A DNA stretch of 64,000 nt from Lentzea aerocolonigenes (GCF_000974445.1 NZ_BBOJ01000026.1:1-64000); one strand, 5' to 3'; shown: positions 16,925 to 26,165, numbered from the stretch's first letter. Numbers and translations: made by a program. Notes: generated by a model from the letters alone, not told the origin.

Positions 16925-16982
16925 CGCCTGTGTCGAAGTCCGGTTCGATGAGAGTCGAATCGGACTTCGACACAGGCGCTAG
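16921..16982 (+). terminator. very long hairpin at the end of the GH65 gene
   Basis: A 22-bp perfect inverted repeat (16921-16942 with 16961-16982) extends inward through one G-T pair and TTCGA/TCGAA to a 28-pair stem with the loop TGAGAG. It begins on the stop codon of the GH65 gene. It has no T-tract, which is usual for high-GC actinobacterial terminators. Confidence 0.7.
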
Positions 16983-17023
16983 GGTCCCCGAGTCACATCC
17001 GCACGGGCGATTTGGGGGCCGTG

Positions 17024-18196
17024 GTGAGCAGCAGCAAGGTTCTGGTGACAGGGGCGAGCATCGCTGGGCCCGCGCTGGCCCACTGGTTGCGACGGCGCGG
17101 AGCCGAGGTGACCGTGGTCGAGCGGGCGCCGGGCTTGCGCCCCGGTGGTCAGGCCGTGGACGCGCGCGGGGTGACCAAGGAGGTCATCCGGCGGATGGGC
17201 CTGGACGAGGCGGTGCGCGCGGCCTGCACCGACACGGCGGGTGCGTACAACGTGGACGTCGACGGGAACGTGCTGGAGACCTTCCGCGCCGACGACAACG
17301 GCGGTGACGGGTTCATCGCGGACATCGAGATCCTGCGCGGGGACCTGTCCCAGGTGCTCTACGACGACACCCGCGACGGTGTCGAGTACGTCTTCGGCGA
17401 CCGGATCGCCGAGCTCACCCAGGACGCGGACGGGGTCGGCGTGACCTTCGCGAGCGGTGGCCGGCGGCGCTTCGACCTGGTGGTCGGGGCCGACGGCCTG
17501 CACTCGTCGCTGCGCGCGATGGTCTTCGGGCCGCGCGAGCGGTACATCCGCCACCTCGGGCTCGTGCTGGCGTTCTACAGCGTTCCCAACGAGTTCGGGC
17601 TGGACCGCTGGTTCATCGAGTACCAGGACCAGGTGACCGCGCGCTCCGCCGCCCTGCGGCCCATCCAGGACGCCACCAGGGCGATGGCCATGTTCGCCTT
17701 CCCGGCCGCCGACTTCGAGGTCGACCACCGCGACGTCGAGGCGCAGAAACGGCTGCTGCGCGAGCAGATGGCCGGACTGGGGTGGCTGACCCCGAAGATC
17801 CTCGCGCACCTGGACGACACCCCGGACTTCTACCTCGACCAGGTCGCCCAGGTCGTGATGGACCGCTGGTCGGACGGACGGGTCGGCCTCCTCGGTGACG
17901 CCGCGTTCAGCTCGTCGCCAATGTCCGGGCAGGGCACCGGACTCGCTCTCGTCGGCGCCTACCTGCTGGCGGGCGAGCTGGCCGCCGCCGAGTGGGACCC
18001 CGAGGCCGGGTTCGCCGCCTACGAGACGCGGATGCGCCCGTTCGTCGAGGCCAACCAGGAGATCGGGCGGCTGCACGCGCACAGCCGCGCCGTTGCGCGG
18101 CCCGAGGGCGAGCCGGATCCGGAGCCCGACATGGACGCGCTGATGGCACTGGTCGACCGCGCGCTCAACGGCATCGAACTACCCGACTACGACTAG
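17024..18196 (+). CDS. FAD-dependent monooxygenase (PHBH/TetX-like)
   Basis: The 390-residue protein has the N-terminal FAD Rossmann motif (VLVTGASIAGPALAHWL, a GxGxxG variant beginning Gly-Ala-Ser), the DG motif in VVGADGLHSSLR and the C-terminal GDAAFSSSPMSGQGTGLAL ribose/FAD motif. These class A flavin enzymes hydroxylate small aromatics or antibiotics using NAD(P)H and oxygen. Starts at 17012 (TTG) and 17021 (GTG) are also possible; the second GTG keeps the best spacing to GGGGG. It stands alone between two hairpin-bounded units and its substrate is unknown. Confidence 0.82.
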   Translation: MSSSKVLVTGASIAGPALAHWLRRRGAEVTVVERAPGLRPGGQAVDARGVTKEVIRRMGLDEAVRAACTDTAGAYNVDVDGNVLETFRADDNGGDGFIADIEILRGDLSQVLYDDTRDGVEYVFGDRIAELTQDADGVGVTFASGGRRRFDLVVGADGLHSSLRAMVFGPRERYIRHLGLVLAFYSVPNEFGLDRWFIEYQDQVTARSAALRPIQDATRAMAMFAFPAADFEVDHRDVEAQKRLLREQMAGLGWLTPKILAHLDDTPDFYLDQVAQVVMDRWSDGRVGLLGDAAFSSSPMSGQGTGLALVGAYLLAGELAAAEWDPEAGFAAYETRMRPFVEANQEIGRLHAHSRAVARPEGEPDPEPDMDALMALVDRALNGIELPDYD

Positions 18197-18207
18197 GGCC
18201 GCCATCG

Positions 18208-19179
18208 TCACAGCTCCAGCACCACCTTCACGTCGTCAGGCCGTTGCTCGAAAGCCTCCCGATAGGACTCCAGCGGAACTCGTCGAGTGATCATCGCCGA
18301 CAGCCAGTCGTCATCCGCGCGGTCCAGCACGGCCGCCGCCTCCCGGTAGTGCCGCACGTTCGCGTTGACGGTCCCGAACACGATCCCGTTGCGCAGCACC
18401 ATGTCCCGGTTGGCCTGCCCGAGATCGGCGGGCACGACCTCGGTGGACGGCACACCGGTGAGGCACACCAGGTCACGGCCCAGCAGCCGGGCGACGAGCT
18501 TCGGCGCTCCCGTCGCCTCGATCACGACCTGGTGATCGGGCAGCGAGCGGTGGTAGGTCGCGCCGAGCGCCTCGACCAGGTCCGGTTTCGGCCCGTCCAC
18601 CGCCAGGTCGAACACGTGCACGTCGAGGCCGCGCTGCACGCCGATCAACGCCGCCAGCAGCCCGATCGGTCCCGCGCCGGTCACCAGGACGCTGTCGAAC
18701 CCGAACAGCGCCAGCCGGTCCAGCCGTTCCCAGGCCTTCACCACCACCGAGGCCGGCTCGACGAGCACACCGGTGGAGGAGCTGACACCGACGGCGTAGG
18801 ACGCCGGCACCGTCCACAACGTCGAGGCGTAGCCGTCGAGCCCGGTGATCCCCCGCTCGGTGTACTGCCCGTTCCGGCACAGGTCGAACTCCCCGCGCGC
18901 ACACGCCACGCAGGGCACCGGGTCGGGTCTGCGGACCACCCCGGCGACCAGCGAGCCCGGTTCGAACCCCGGTCCGCTGATCACCCGCCCGAGAGACTCG
19001 TGTCCGATCACGAGAGTTCCGCCGACCCCGAACTCACCGCGCACGATCTCGCGGTCCGTCCCGCAGATGCCGACCGCGAGGCCCTCGACCAGCAGGTCTT
19101 CCGGTCCCGGCTCCGGATCGGGCAGTTCGGTCAACGACAAGGAACCGGGGTGTGCAAGATCCACCGTCAGCGCGCGCAT
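18208..19179 (-). CDS. zinc-binding glucose 1-dehydrogenase-like enzyme
   Basis: The 323-residue medium-chain dehydrogenase has catalytic zinc residues in GICGTDREIV and IGHESLG, a Cys cluster CVACARGEFDLC, and the NAD(P) motif VTGAGPIGLLAAL. The C-terminal part resembles the archaeal-type glucose dehydrogenase C-domain (VNANVRHYREAAAVL). The expected reaction is beta-glucose to gluconolactone. Upstream in-frame ATGs at 19188 and 19197 are possible; 19179 starts the conserved MRALTV. It is divergent from the GH64 glucanase gene. Confidence 0.8.
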   Translation of the reverse strand: MRALTVDLAHPGSLSLTELPDPEPGPEDLLVEGLAVGICGTDREIVRGEFGVGGTLVIGHESLGRVISGPGFEPGSLVAGVVRRPDPVPCVACARGEFDLCRNGQYTERGITGLDGYASTLWTVPASYAVGVSSSTGVLVEPASVVVKAWERLDRLALFGFDSVLVTGAGPIGLLAALIGVQRGLDVHVFDLAVDGPKPDLVEALGATYHRSLPDHQVVIEATGAPKLVARLLGRDLVCLTGVPSTEVVPADLGQANRDMVLRNGIVFGTVNANVRHYREAAAVLDRADDDWLSAMITRRVPLESYREAFEQRPDDVKVVLEL

Positions 19180-19276
19180 GAGAACCATTCTTGACATATC
19201 AACACGATCACGCTGACCATGGGAGCGCTCTCACCAAAATGATCGAGCACTGCCTGTCTCAGTGAGGAGATAGTCG

Positions 19277-20443
19277 ATGCGCAAGCTCCTGCTGCTCGCG
19301 ACATCGGCCCTACTTGGGCTGACAACGTTGTCCCCACCCGTTCAAGCCGCTCCACCGAGCCTGCTCCCGCTCACCGTCACGAACAACTCCGGCCGCGGCG
19401 ACGCGGTTCACCTGTACGTGTTCGGCGAGATGGGCGGAAGGCTCGGGTACGTCAACGCGAGCGGCCAGTTCACCCCCTGGTCCGGCGGGACGGTTCCGCC
19501 GTCACCCGCGCCGGACGTCTCGATCCCCGGCCCCGCCAACGGCGCGAGCCGCACCCTGCAGATCCCGATCAACCTGGCCGGCGGCCGGCTCTACATGTCC
19601 TTCCGGGACAAGCTGAAGTTCGGCCTGGTGCCGAACGGGCTGGTGCAGCCGGCACCGTGGGCCGCGGGTGACCCGAACCGCGACATCCTGTTCGACTGGA
19701 GCGAGTTCACCTACAACGGCGGCGGGTTGTGGTTGAACAGCTCCCAGGTGGACATGTTCTCCGTCCCGCACGCGGTCGAGGCGACGTCCCAGGCGGGCGC
19801 GACCCGCAAGACCGGCGAGCTCGTCTCCGGCGGGCGCAACCGGATCTTCGACCAGCACCAGCAGCTGGGCGGCGACTGGTCGCGGTTGGTCTACACGCGC
19901 TCCGACGGCACCCGGCTGCGGGTGCTGAACCCGAGCAAGGGCCTCGACGCGGGCGTGTTCTCCAGTTCGTACTTCGCGAACTACGTCAGCAGCGCCTGGT
20001 CGACGTACCAGAACACGCCGCTGACCGTCGTGCCGTACCAGAACGAGCCGAACCGCAAGTTCACCGGCCGCACCAGCGGTGGCGTCCTCAACTTCACCAA
20101 CACGGCGGGCCAACAGGTCGCGTCGTTCCAGCAGCCGTCGACGCGGGACGTCTTCAACTGCGACGGCAGGCTGGCCGCTCCGAACAACGACGTCGGCGCG
20201 ATCTCCCGCTCGCTGTGCGCCGCGCTCAACCGCTCGACGCTCGGGTACCTGCACACCCAGCCGACCTACAACGCGAGCGAGTTCTACACCCGCTCGACCA
20301 CGAACCACTTCTCCCGGATCGTGCACCAGAACATGGTGGACGGGAAGGCGTACGGGTTCGCGTTCGATGACGTCGGCGCGTTCGAGTCACTTGTCCACGA
20401 ACCCAACCCGCGTTCGGCCAAAGTCACGCTAACCACATTCTGA
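19277..20443 (+). CDS. secreted GH64 beta-1,3-glucanase
   Basis: This is a 388-residue protein with a signal peptide ending near VQAAPP. The mature enzyme has the GH64 layout: a beta-barrel start (LPLTVTNNSGRGDAVHLYVFG), likely catalytic Glu in LFDWSEFTYN and Asp in NSSQVDMFSVPH, and a thaumatin-like second domain with paired cysteines (VFNCDGRLA, SRSLCAALN). The family releases laminaripentaose from beta-1,3-glucan, typical of enzymes that attack fungal walls. It is followed by the hairpin at 20475-20521. Confidence 0.88.
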   Translation: MRKLLLLATSALLGLTTLSPPVQAAPPSLLPLTVTNNSGRGDAVHLYVFGEMGGRLGYVNASGQFTPWSGGTVPPSPAPDVSIPGPANGASRTLQIPINLAGGRLYMSFRDKLKFGLVPNGLVQPAPWAAGDPNRDILFDWSEFTYNGGGLWLNSSQVDMFSVPHAVEATSQAGATRKTGELVSGGRNRIFDQHQQLGGDWSRLVYTRSDGTRLRVLNPSKGLDAGVFSSSYFANYVSSAWSTYQNTPLTVVPYQNEPNRKFTGRTSGGVLNFTNTAGQQVASFQQPSTRDVFNCDGRLAAPNNDVGAISRSLCAALNRSTLGYLHTQPTYNASEFYTRSTTNHFSRIVHQNMVDGKAYGFAFDDVGAFESLVHEPNPRSAKVTLTTF

Positions 20444-20474
20444 ACCGAAGCGTTCTTGCTTTTGATCGACTTTC

Positions 20475-20521
20475 ACTCCACTGTGTGAGACGCCGTCGCC
20501 GCGGCTCTCACACAGTGGAGT
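20475..20521 (+). promoter_or_regulatory. perfect 16-bp hairpin covering the response regulator ribosome site
   Basis: ACTCCACTGTGTGAGA (20475-20490) pairs exactly with 20506-20521 across a 15-nt loop. The right arm holds GTGGAG, the only Shine-Dalgarno candidate for the GTG start at 20526. The hairpin could end GH64 transcription, restrain translation of the regulator, or both. Confidence 0.55.
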
Positions 20522-20525
20522 CGTT

Positions 20526-21197
20526 GTGTGCGTAAGGGTCCTGCTGGTCGAGGACGACGAGCGAATCCGGCAGGCGTTGAGCCTCGCCTTGTCCGACGAG
20601 GATTTCACCGTTGACGAGGCGGGTTCGGGTGAAGAGGCGTTACCGCGTTTGGAGACCGAGTCGTTCGACGTGGTGCTGGTCGACCTCACGCTGCCCGGCA
20701 TGGACGGGCTGGAGGTCGTGCGGACGCTGCGGGCCCGCGGTGACCTGCCCATCATCGTGGTGACGGCGCGGACCGACGCCCGCGACATGATCGCCGGGCT
20801 GGAGGCGGGAGCCGACGACTACGTCACGAAACCGTTGATGGCAAGCGTTCTCGCGGCACGAATCCGCGCGTTGTTGCGCAGGCGCGGCCCCGGTCGTGAA
20901 GCCGTTCGGGTGGGCGATCTGGAAATCCGTCCGCAGGAAGGGCTCGTGCACCGAGCGGGGGAACGCGTTCACCTCACCAGAACCGAATTCCGGCTGCTGC
21001 TGGAACTCGCTGGTGCGGGCGGCCGAATCGTCACCAGGGAACAGTTGCTGCAAAAGGTTTGGGGATATGACTACTTCGGTGACACCCGACTGCTCGACGT
21101 GCACATAAGAAGGCTGCGCCGCAAGATTGAAGCCAACCCCGACGACCCCGCGCTGCTGCTCACCGTGCGCGGCAGCGGCTACCGGATCGGCTCGTGA
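20526..21197 (+). CDS. OmpR-family response regulator
   Basis: The 223-residue protein has a receiver domain with phospho-acceptor Asp53 (VLVDLTLPGMDG), acidic pair EDD at residues 9-11 and conserved Lys in YVTKPL. A winged-helix DNA-binding domain follows (HLTRTEFRLLLELA, then DVHIRRLRRKIE and VRGSGYRIGS). It is of the CseB/MtrA kind. Its stop overlaps the GTG of the kinase gene. The adjacent epimerase and glycosyltransferase genes are natural candidate targets, by position only. Confidence 0.92.
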   Translation: MCVRVLLVEDDERIRQALSLALSDEDFTVDEAGSGEEALPRLETESFDVVLVDLTLPGMDGLEVVRTLRARGDLPIIVVTARTDARDMIAGLEAGADDYVTKPLMASVLAARIRALLRRRGPGREAVRVGDLEIRPQEGLVHRAGERVHLTRTEFRLLLELAGAGGRIVTREQLLQKVWGYDYFGDTRLLDVHIRRLRRKIEANPDDPALLLTVRGSGYRIGS

Positions 21198-22522
21198 GCC
21201 TCACGCTGCGCTGCCGGGTCACCCTCTCGTTCGGCTTCGGGCTGTTGATCGTGACGAGCGTGCTGGCGTTCGCGACGTGGAACCTCGCCTCCGGCTACAT
21301 GCTGCGCCAGCGGGAGGCGAGCGCGACGCGGCAGGCCGAGGTCAACGTGCGGCTGGTCGAGAAGTCCCTGTCCTCACCGGGACTCGACGAGCTGCTGACC
21401 GGGCTCACCACCGGCCCGGACTCGTCGATCCTGCTGCTCAGCCCGGACGACCTGGTCACCGCGGGCCGCAAGGTGGAGCCGTCGCAACTGCCCGCCGCAC
21501 TGGTCGAGCACCCGCCGGGCCGGGAGCGGATCGTCGTGGACGGGGTGCCGATGCTCGCCGTGGCGCTGCCGGTGGCGGGCGACGCCGTCTACGTCGAGCT
21601 GTTCGGGCTGCAACAGCTCAACCGCACGTTCGCGTTCCTCAGCGCGGTGCTGGTCGCGGGCACGATCGGGTCCGCGCTGCTCGGCGCGGCCCTGGGGTCG
21701 TGGACGTCGAAGCGGGCGCTGAAACCCCTGGCGGAGCTGAGCTGCGCCGCGGGCAGGATCGCCGGTGGGGACCTGCGGGCCCGGCTGCCCGACCAGGACG
21801 ACCCGGATCTCGCGGCGCTGGCGGCGAAGTTCAACTCGACCGCGCAGGCGTTGGAGCAACGGGCGTTGCGGGACGCCCGGTTCGCCTCGGACGTCTCGCA
21901 CGAGCTGCGGTCGCCGCTCACGACGATGGTCAACGCGGGTGCGGTGCTGCGCCGGCGTCGCGAGCACCTGCCCGGCACGGCGGGGACCGCGCTGGAGCTG
22001 CTGACGTCGGAGGTCGACAGGTTCGCGCGGATGGTCGTGGACCTGCTGGAGATCTCGCGGGCCGACCAGATCGACGACCCGCCGCCGGAGGAGATCGCGC
22101 TGGACGCCCTGGTGCGCAACGTGATCGCGACCCGTGCGGAGGTGCCGCTGGAGCTCGAGCCGGCCGTCGTGCTGGGTGACCGGCGGCGGCTCGACCGGGT
22201 GCTGACGAACCTGCTCGACAACGCCGAGCGGCACGCCGGTGGCGCGGTGCTGGTGTCCGTGCGGGTGCTGGGCGACGCGGTCCGGCTGGAGGTGGAGGAC
22301 GCCGGGCCGGGGGTGCCCGAGACGTTGCGGGAGCAGATCTTCGAACGGTTCGCGCGCGGCGTGATGGCGGGCAGCAGGGGCGACGACACTGGCAGTGGTC
22401 TGGGGCTCGCGCTCGTCCGCGAGCACGTGCACCGGCTCGGCGGCCGGGTGTGGGTGGAGGACCGTTCGCCGAGCGGCTCCCGGTTCGTGGTGGAGATGGT
22501 CTTACGGAGTTCTGACGGCTAG
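21194..22522 (+). CDS. sensor histidine kinase, HAMP type
   Basis: This is a 442-residue membrane kinase with an N-terminal membrane segment, a short extracytoplasmic sensor domain of about residues 35-135, a second segment (FLSAVLVAGTIGSALLGAALGSW) and HAMP. The HisKA H-box has His236 in DVSHELRSPL and the HATPase domain has N, G1 (VEDAGPGVP) and G2 (GSGLGLALV) boxes. It resembles CseC, which reports cell-envelope stress. It is the partner of the upstream regulator, with overlapping stop and start. Confidence 0.92.
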   Translation: MSLTLRCRVTLSFGFGLLIVTSVLAFATWNLASGYMLRQREASATRQAEVNVRLVEKSLSSPGLDELLTGLTTGPDSSILLLSPDDLVTAGRKVEPSQLPAALVEHPPGRERIVVDGVPMLAVALPVAGDAVYVELFGLQQLNRTFAFLSAVLVAGTIGSALLGAALGSWTSKRALKPLAELSCAAGRIAGGDLRARLPDQDDPDLAALAAKFNSTAQALEQRALRDARFASDVSHELRSPLTTMVNAGAVLRRRREHLPGTAGTALELLTSEVDRFARMVVDLLEISRADQIDDPPPEEIALDALVRNVIATRAEVPLELEPAVVLGDRRRLDRVLTNLLDNAERHAGGAVLVSVRVLGDAVRLEVEDAGPGVPETLREQIFERFARGVMAGSRGDDTGSGLGLALVREHVHRLGGRVWVEDRSPSGSRFVVEMVLRSSDG

Positions 22523-22558
22523 CCGGTTGCGACCGCTCGTGGTCCTACGGTCGTTTCC

Positions 22559-23599
22559 ATGCGAATACTGATCACCGGCGGGGCCGGGTTCATCGGGTCG
22601 CACGTCGCGGACGAGCTGGCCGCACAGGGCCACGACTGCGTACTGCTCGACGCGTTGCTGCCCGAGGCGCACGGCATCGTTCCCACACTGGACCACGAGC
22701 TGACGATCGGCGACGTCACCTCACCCGACGTCCTCCGGCCGCTGCTGTCCTCTGTGGACGCGGTGTGCCACCAGGCGGCGATGGTCGGGCACGGTGTCGA
22801 TCCGTTCGACGCGCCGTCCTACGCACGGCACAACGACCTCGGCTCGGCGGTGTTGCTCGCCGAGATGTACCGGGCGGGCGTGTCCCGGCTCGTGCTGGCG
22901 TCGTCGATGGTCGTGTACGGCGAGGGCCGGTACCGCTGCCTCTCCCACGGGATCGTGCGCGCCGAACGGACTGCTGCCGACGTCGAGCGGGGCATGTACG
23001 AGCCGAGGTGCTTCTGCGGTGACTTCGTCGTGTCCGAGCTGGTGCCCGAGGACGCGCCACTGGAGCCGCGCAGCACCTACGCCGCGACGAAGCTGGCGCA
23101 GGAGCACCTCGCTCTCGCCTGGGCCCGTCAGACCGGCGGAAGCGTGTGGGCGTTGCGCTACCACAACGTCTACGGCCCGCGGATGCCGCGCGACACCCCG
23201 TACGCCGGGGTGGCGTCGATCTTCCGGTCGGCGCTGCAGAACGGTGTCGCGCCGCGGGTGATGGAGGACGGCCGGCAGCGGCGCGACTTCGTGCACGTCA
23301 CCGACGTGGCACGGGCCAACGTGCTGGCCCTGGCCTCACCGCGGCCCGGCTTCGAGGCCGTGAACATCTGTTCCGGCACGCCCCACACGATCGGCGACCT
23401 GGCCTTCGCGCTGGCCGACGCGTGCGACGGCCCGACACCGGAGATCGTGGGCGGCGCGCGGCCCGGCGACGTCCGGCACGTCGTGGCGTCGCCCGCGAAG
23501 GCGTTGGACGTGCTGGGTTTCGAGGCTCAGGTCGGGTTCACGGAGGGTGTGCGCGACTTCGCGTTCTCCTCGCAGCGGGAGCCGGTCACCAGTTCGTGA
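22559..23599 (+). CDS. NAD-dependent sugar epimerase/dehydratase
   Basis: The 346-residue extended short-chain dehydrogenase has the NAD motif GGAGFIGSH at the N-terminus, active-site Ser-Ser in LASSMVVYGE, Tyr and Lys in YAATK and the sugar-site RYHNVYGPRMP. Close relatives act on nucleotide sugars (UDP-glucose 4-epimerase or dTDP-glucose dehydratase type). An insert with cysteines (EPRCFCGDF) near residue 147 is unusual. It begins 37 bp after the kinase gene and belongs by position to the glycan-related set that follows. Confidence 0.85.
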   Translation: MRILITGGAGFIGSHVADELAAQGHDCVLLDALLPEAHGIVPTLDHELTIGDVTSPDVLRPLLSSVDAVCHQAAMVGHGVDPFDAPSYARHNDLGSAVLLAEMYRAGVSRLVLASSMVVYGEGRYRCLSHGIVRAERTAADVERGMYEPRCFCGDFVVSELVPEDAPLEPRSTYAATKLAQEHLALAWARQTGGSVWALRYHNVYGPRMPRDTPYAGVASIFRSALQNGVAPRVMEDGRQRRDFVHVTDVARANVLALASPRPGFEAVNICSGTPHTIGDLAFALADACDGPTPEIVGGARPGDVRHVVASPAKALDVLGFEAQVGFTEGVRDFAFSSQREPVTSS

Positions 23600-24770
23600 G
23601 CACGAGGTGGTTCACCGCCAGGGCGGTCAGCGCCTGCGCGGTGAGCCACCTCTTGTCCAGTTTCGCGGTGCCGGCGAGGAGCCAGACCGCGAACGGCAGC
23701 CAGATCCGTTCGGTCTCGGCCTTGCTCAGACCCGACAGGTCGGCGGCGAGGATCGCGGTGCCGGCACCGACGACCCACTTGTTCCTGTGCAGGCCTCTGA
23801 TTCCCGCCGGGCCGATGACCAGGGCGAGTGCGGCGAGGTTCGCCCACACCCAGTACCAGTACGGCCTGGTGGCGCCGATTCCCTGGTAGTAGCGGAGTTT
23901 GACGAGCTCGTAGCCGTCGAGCCACCAGAACCCGTTGAGGGCGAACAATGCCACGACCGCGAGCGCGCCCAGTGCGGCCAGAGCGATGCGGCGACCGAGC
24001 GCACGCCCGCCGTCACCCCACATCGCCGCGATCGCGAGCGGAGCGAGCAGCACCAGGCCGTAGGACAGGAAGAGGCACCAGCCGAGCACGACGCCGCCGA
24101 GCAGCGGCCACCTGGTGAGCAGGTAGATGCCGACGGCCGCGACGCCCATGAACATGCCGTCCGCCGACGCGCCCACCCACACCGCACCGGGGAAGAGGAC
24201 GAGGAACGGCAGCACCGCGTTGTTGTCGATCGCCTTGGGGATCGCGACGGTGGCGAGTGCGCCGACCAGGACGCAGAAGATCGACGCCGCGGCACCGCCC
24301 TGAAGCCCGACGCGGTCGAGCGCGACGAACGTGAGCAGCGCGCCCGGCGGGTGACCGGAGACGTGCGTGGTCCACGAGTCGGGCTGGAAGTCGAGGATGC
24401 GACTGGTGAACCCGTTGAGCATCGCGGGAACGTCCGTGATCTCCGGAACCTCGTGGAGGTACTCGTCCACGGAGGTGAGCCTGGTGACGAAGTGTCCCCA
24501 GCCGTCGATCATCGCCAGCGAGAACGTCCACGCCACCGAGGCGAGGTAGGCGATCGGCAGCGCGAACCGGTGCCGCGCCAGCTCGGGTCCTTTGGCGACG
24601 ACCAGGAACGCGATCAGGACCGCGGCGGGGGTGCCGGGGCCGACGTGCGGCTGCCAGTCGCCGAAGATCGGTGCCGCGGACGCGAAGAGGAGCCCGGGGT
24701 GGTGAGCGTTGACGATCAGCCCGACGACGACGGCGGCCGCGACGAGCAACCCCGCGAGAACTAGACGCAC
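23586..24770 (-). CDS. polytopic membrane protein, GT-C/mannosyltransferase-like
   Basis: The 394-residue protein has about 10 membrane segments. The first outer loop carries APIFGDWQPH, with an acidic residue where GT-C enzymes bind the lipid-phosphate sugar, and a later HPPGALLTF motif is common in such proteins. It would transfer sugar from a polyprenol carrier outside the membrane. The GTG at 24770 was chosen because the frame upstream is poor. Its 3' end overlaps the convergent epimerase gene by 14 bp, and it sits inside the glycan-related set. Confidence 0.65.
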   Translation of the reverse strand: MRLVLAGLLVAAAVVVGLIVNAHHPGLLFASAAPIFGDWQPHVGPGTPAAVLIAFLVVAKGPELARHRFALPIAYLASVAWTFSLAMIDGWGHFVTRLTSVDEYLHEVPEITDVPAMLNGFTSRILDFQPDSWTTHVSGHPPGALLTFVALDRVGLQGGAAASIFCVLVGALATVAIPKAIDNNAVLPFLVLFPGAVWVGASADGMFMGVAAVGIYLLTRWPLLGGVVLGWCLFLSYGLVLLAPLAIAAMWGDGGRALGRRIALAALGALAVVALFALNGFWWLDGYELVKLRYYQGIGATRPYWYWVWANLAALALVIGPAGIRGLHRNKWVVGAGTAILAADLSGLSKAETERIWLPFAVWLLAGTAKLDKRWLTAQALTALAVNHLVLTNW

Positions 24771-24891
24771 CGCGCCCAACCTAGGGGGTCGTCGCGGTGT
24801 TCGCGCGCTGGGCAAGACAATCGTAAGAACTCTTTCGTGCGTCACAATTCCGTAAGCACCACAACACTTTCCCGTGGTCCAGGGTGGATCC

Positions 24892-25530
24892 ATGGATGTC
24901 GTGTTGCCCTGCCTGGACGAGGCCGCCGCACTGCCCGCGGTCCTCGCCACCCTGCCTCCCGGTTGCCGCGCGATCGTCGTGGACAACGGGTCTTCCGACG
25001 GCTCGCCCGAGATCGCCGCTTCTTTGGGCGCCCTCGTCGTGCACGAGTCGAAGCGCGGCTACGGCGCCGCCGTGCACACGGGCCTGCTCGCCGCCACGTC
25101 CGACGTCGTGGCGTTCGCCGACGCGGACGGCTCACTCGACCTGTCCGAACTGCCCGCGATGGCCTCGTTGCTGGCCGACGCGGATCTCGTGGTGGGCCGC
25201 CGAATTCCGGTGAGCGCGAGCGTGTGGCCGTGGCACGCCCGAGCGGGCAACGCCGTGATCTCGGGTTTGCTGCGCCGCCGCGGACTGGACGTGCACGACA
25301 TCGCCCCGATGCGGGTGTGCCGTCGTTCCGCGTTGCTGGCGTTGGACGTGCGCGACCGTGCTTTCGGCTATCCGCTGGAACTGCTGGTGCGCGCGGCCTC
25401 GTCCGGCTGGCGCGTGCGCGAGGTCGACGTGACCTACGGCCCCCGGGCCGCCGGCACGCGCTCGAAGGTGTCGGGCTCGGTGCGCGGCACGTTGCGAGCG
25501 GCGCGGGACATGGCGGGGGTGCTGCGATGA
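24892..25530 (+). CDS. GT2-family glycosyltransferase
   Basis: The 212-residue enzyme has a GT-A fold. The start is VVLPCLDEAAALP, the nucleotide site is IVVDNGSSDGSPE and the metal-binding DxD is in AFADADGSLDL. The segment RGYGAAVHTGL and a C-terminal helix follow. It has no membrane anchor. Relatives act on polyprenol phosphate or unknown acceptors. It overlaps the next gene by 4 bases (ATGA), so both are made together. The donor and acceptor are unknown. Confidence 0.85.
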   Translation: MDVVLPCLDEAAALPAVLATLPPGCRAIVVDNGSSDGSPEIAASLGALVVHESKRGYGAAVHTGLLAATSDVVAFADADGSLDLSELPAMASLLADADLVVGRRIPVSASVWPWHARAGNAVISGLLRRRGLDVHDIAPMRVCRRSALLALDVRDRAFGYPLELLVRAASSGWRVREVDVTYGPRAAGTRSKVSGSVRGTLRAARDMAGVLR

Positions 25531-26165
25531 GTTTCGTCGTGCTGGTCATGGCCAAGTCGCCGGTGCCCGGTCAGGTGAAGACGCGCCTGTGCCCGCCTCT
25601 GTCGTTCAAGGAGGCCGCGGACGTGGCGGCGGCCTCCCTGCTGGACACGATCTCGGCCGCGTTGTCGACACCCGGCGCGGTGCCGGTGGTGGCGCTGGCC
25701 GGGGTGGTGCGGCGTCCGGACGTCCATGAGGCGCTGGCGGAGTGCGTGGTGATCCCGCAGCGGGGCTCGACGTTCGCGGAACGGCTCGTTTCGGCACACG
25801 CCGACGTGGCTCGGTTCGGGATGCCGGTGCTGCAGATCGGGATGGACACGCCCCAGGTGACGCCGACGCTGCTGTCGTCGTGCGCGTCGTTCGAGGAGGC
25901 GGCGCTGGGGTTCGCGGAGGACGGCGGGTGGTGGGCGCTCGGGTTGCGGGACCCGCTGCGGGCCTCGGTGTTGCGGGACGTGCCGATGTCGCGCGCGGAC
26001 ACGGGAGTGCGGACGCTGGAGGCGTTGCTCGGGATGGAGGTGCGGACGCTGCCGGTGCTGTCCGATGTGGACACGATGGCGGACGCGGTGGCGGTGGCCG
26101 GGCTGGTGCCGGACGGGCGGTTCGCGGCGGCGTTGGCGGAGGTAGGGGCGGTGGTGGCGCGATGA
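25527..26165 (+). CDS. DUF2064 (TIGR04282-type) glycosyltransferase-like protein
   Basis: The 212-residue protein is a nucleotidyl/glycosyltransferase-fold member. It begins VVLVMAKSPVPGQVKTRLCP, the family signature with the Lys-Thr-Arg motif, has IGMDTPQVTP in place of the usual Gly-x-Asp-x-Pro, and ends with SDVDTMADAVAV. DUF2064 genes commonly pair with GT2 genes, as here, where starts and stops overlap. The biochemical activity has not been settled for the family as far as I know. Confidence 0.85.
   Translation: MSFVVLVMAKSPVPGQVKTRLCPPLSFKEAADVAAASLLDTISAALSTPGAVPVVALAGVVRRPDVHEALAECVVIPQRGSTFAERLVSAHADVARFGMPVLQIGMDTPQVTPTLLSSCASFEEAALGFAEDGGWWALGLRDPLRASVLRDVPMSRADTGVRTLEALLGMEVRTLPVLSDVDTMADAVAVAGLVPDGRFAAALAEVGAVVAR

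Noticed and set aside
23586-24986. Longer 466-residue version of the GT-C-like membrane protein
   Set aside because: The upstream 72 codons read antisense through the start of the divergent GT2 gene and lack hydrophobic content; GTG at 24770 directly precedes the first membrane segment.
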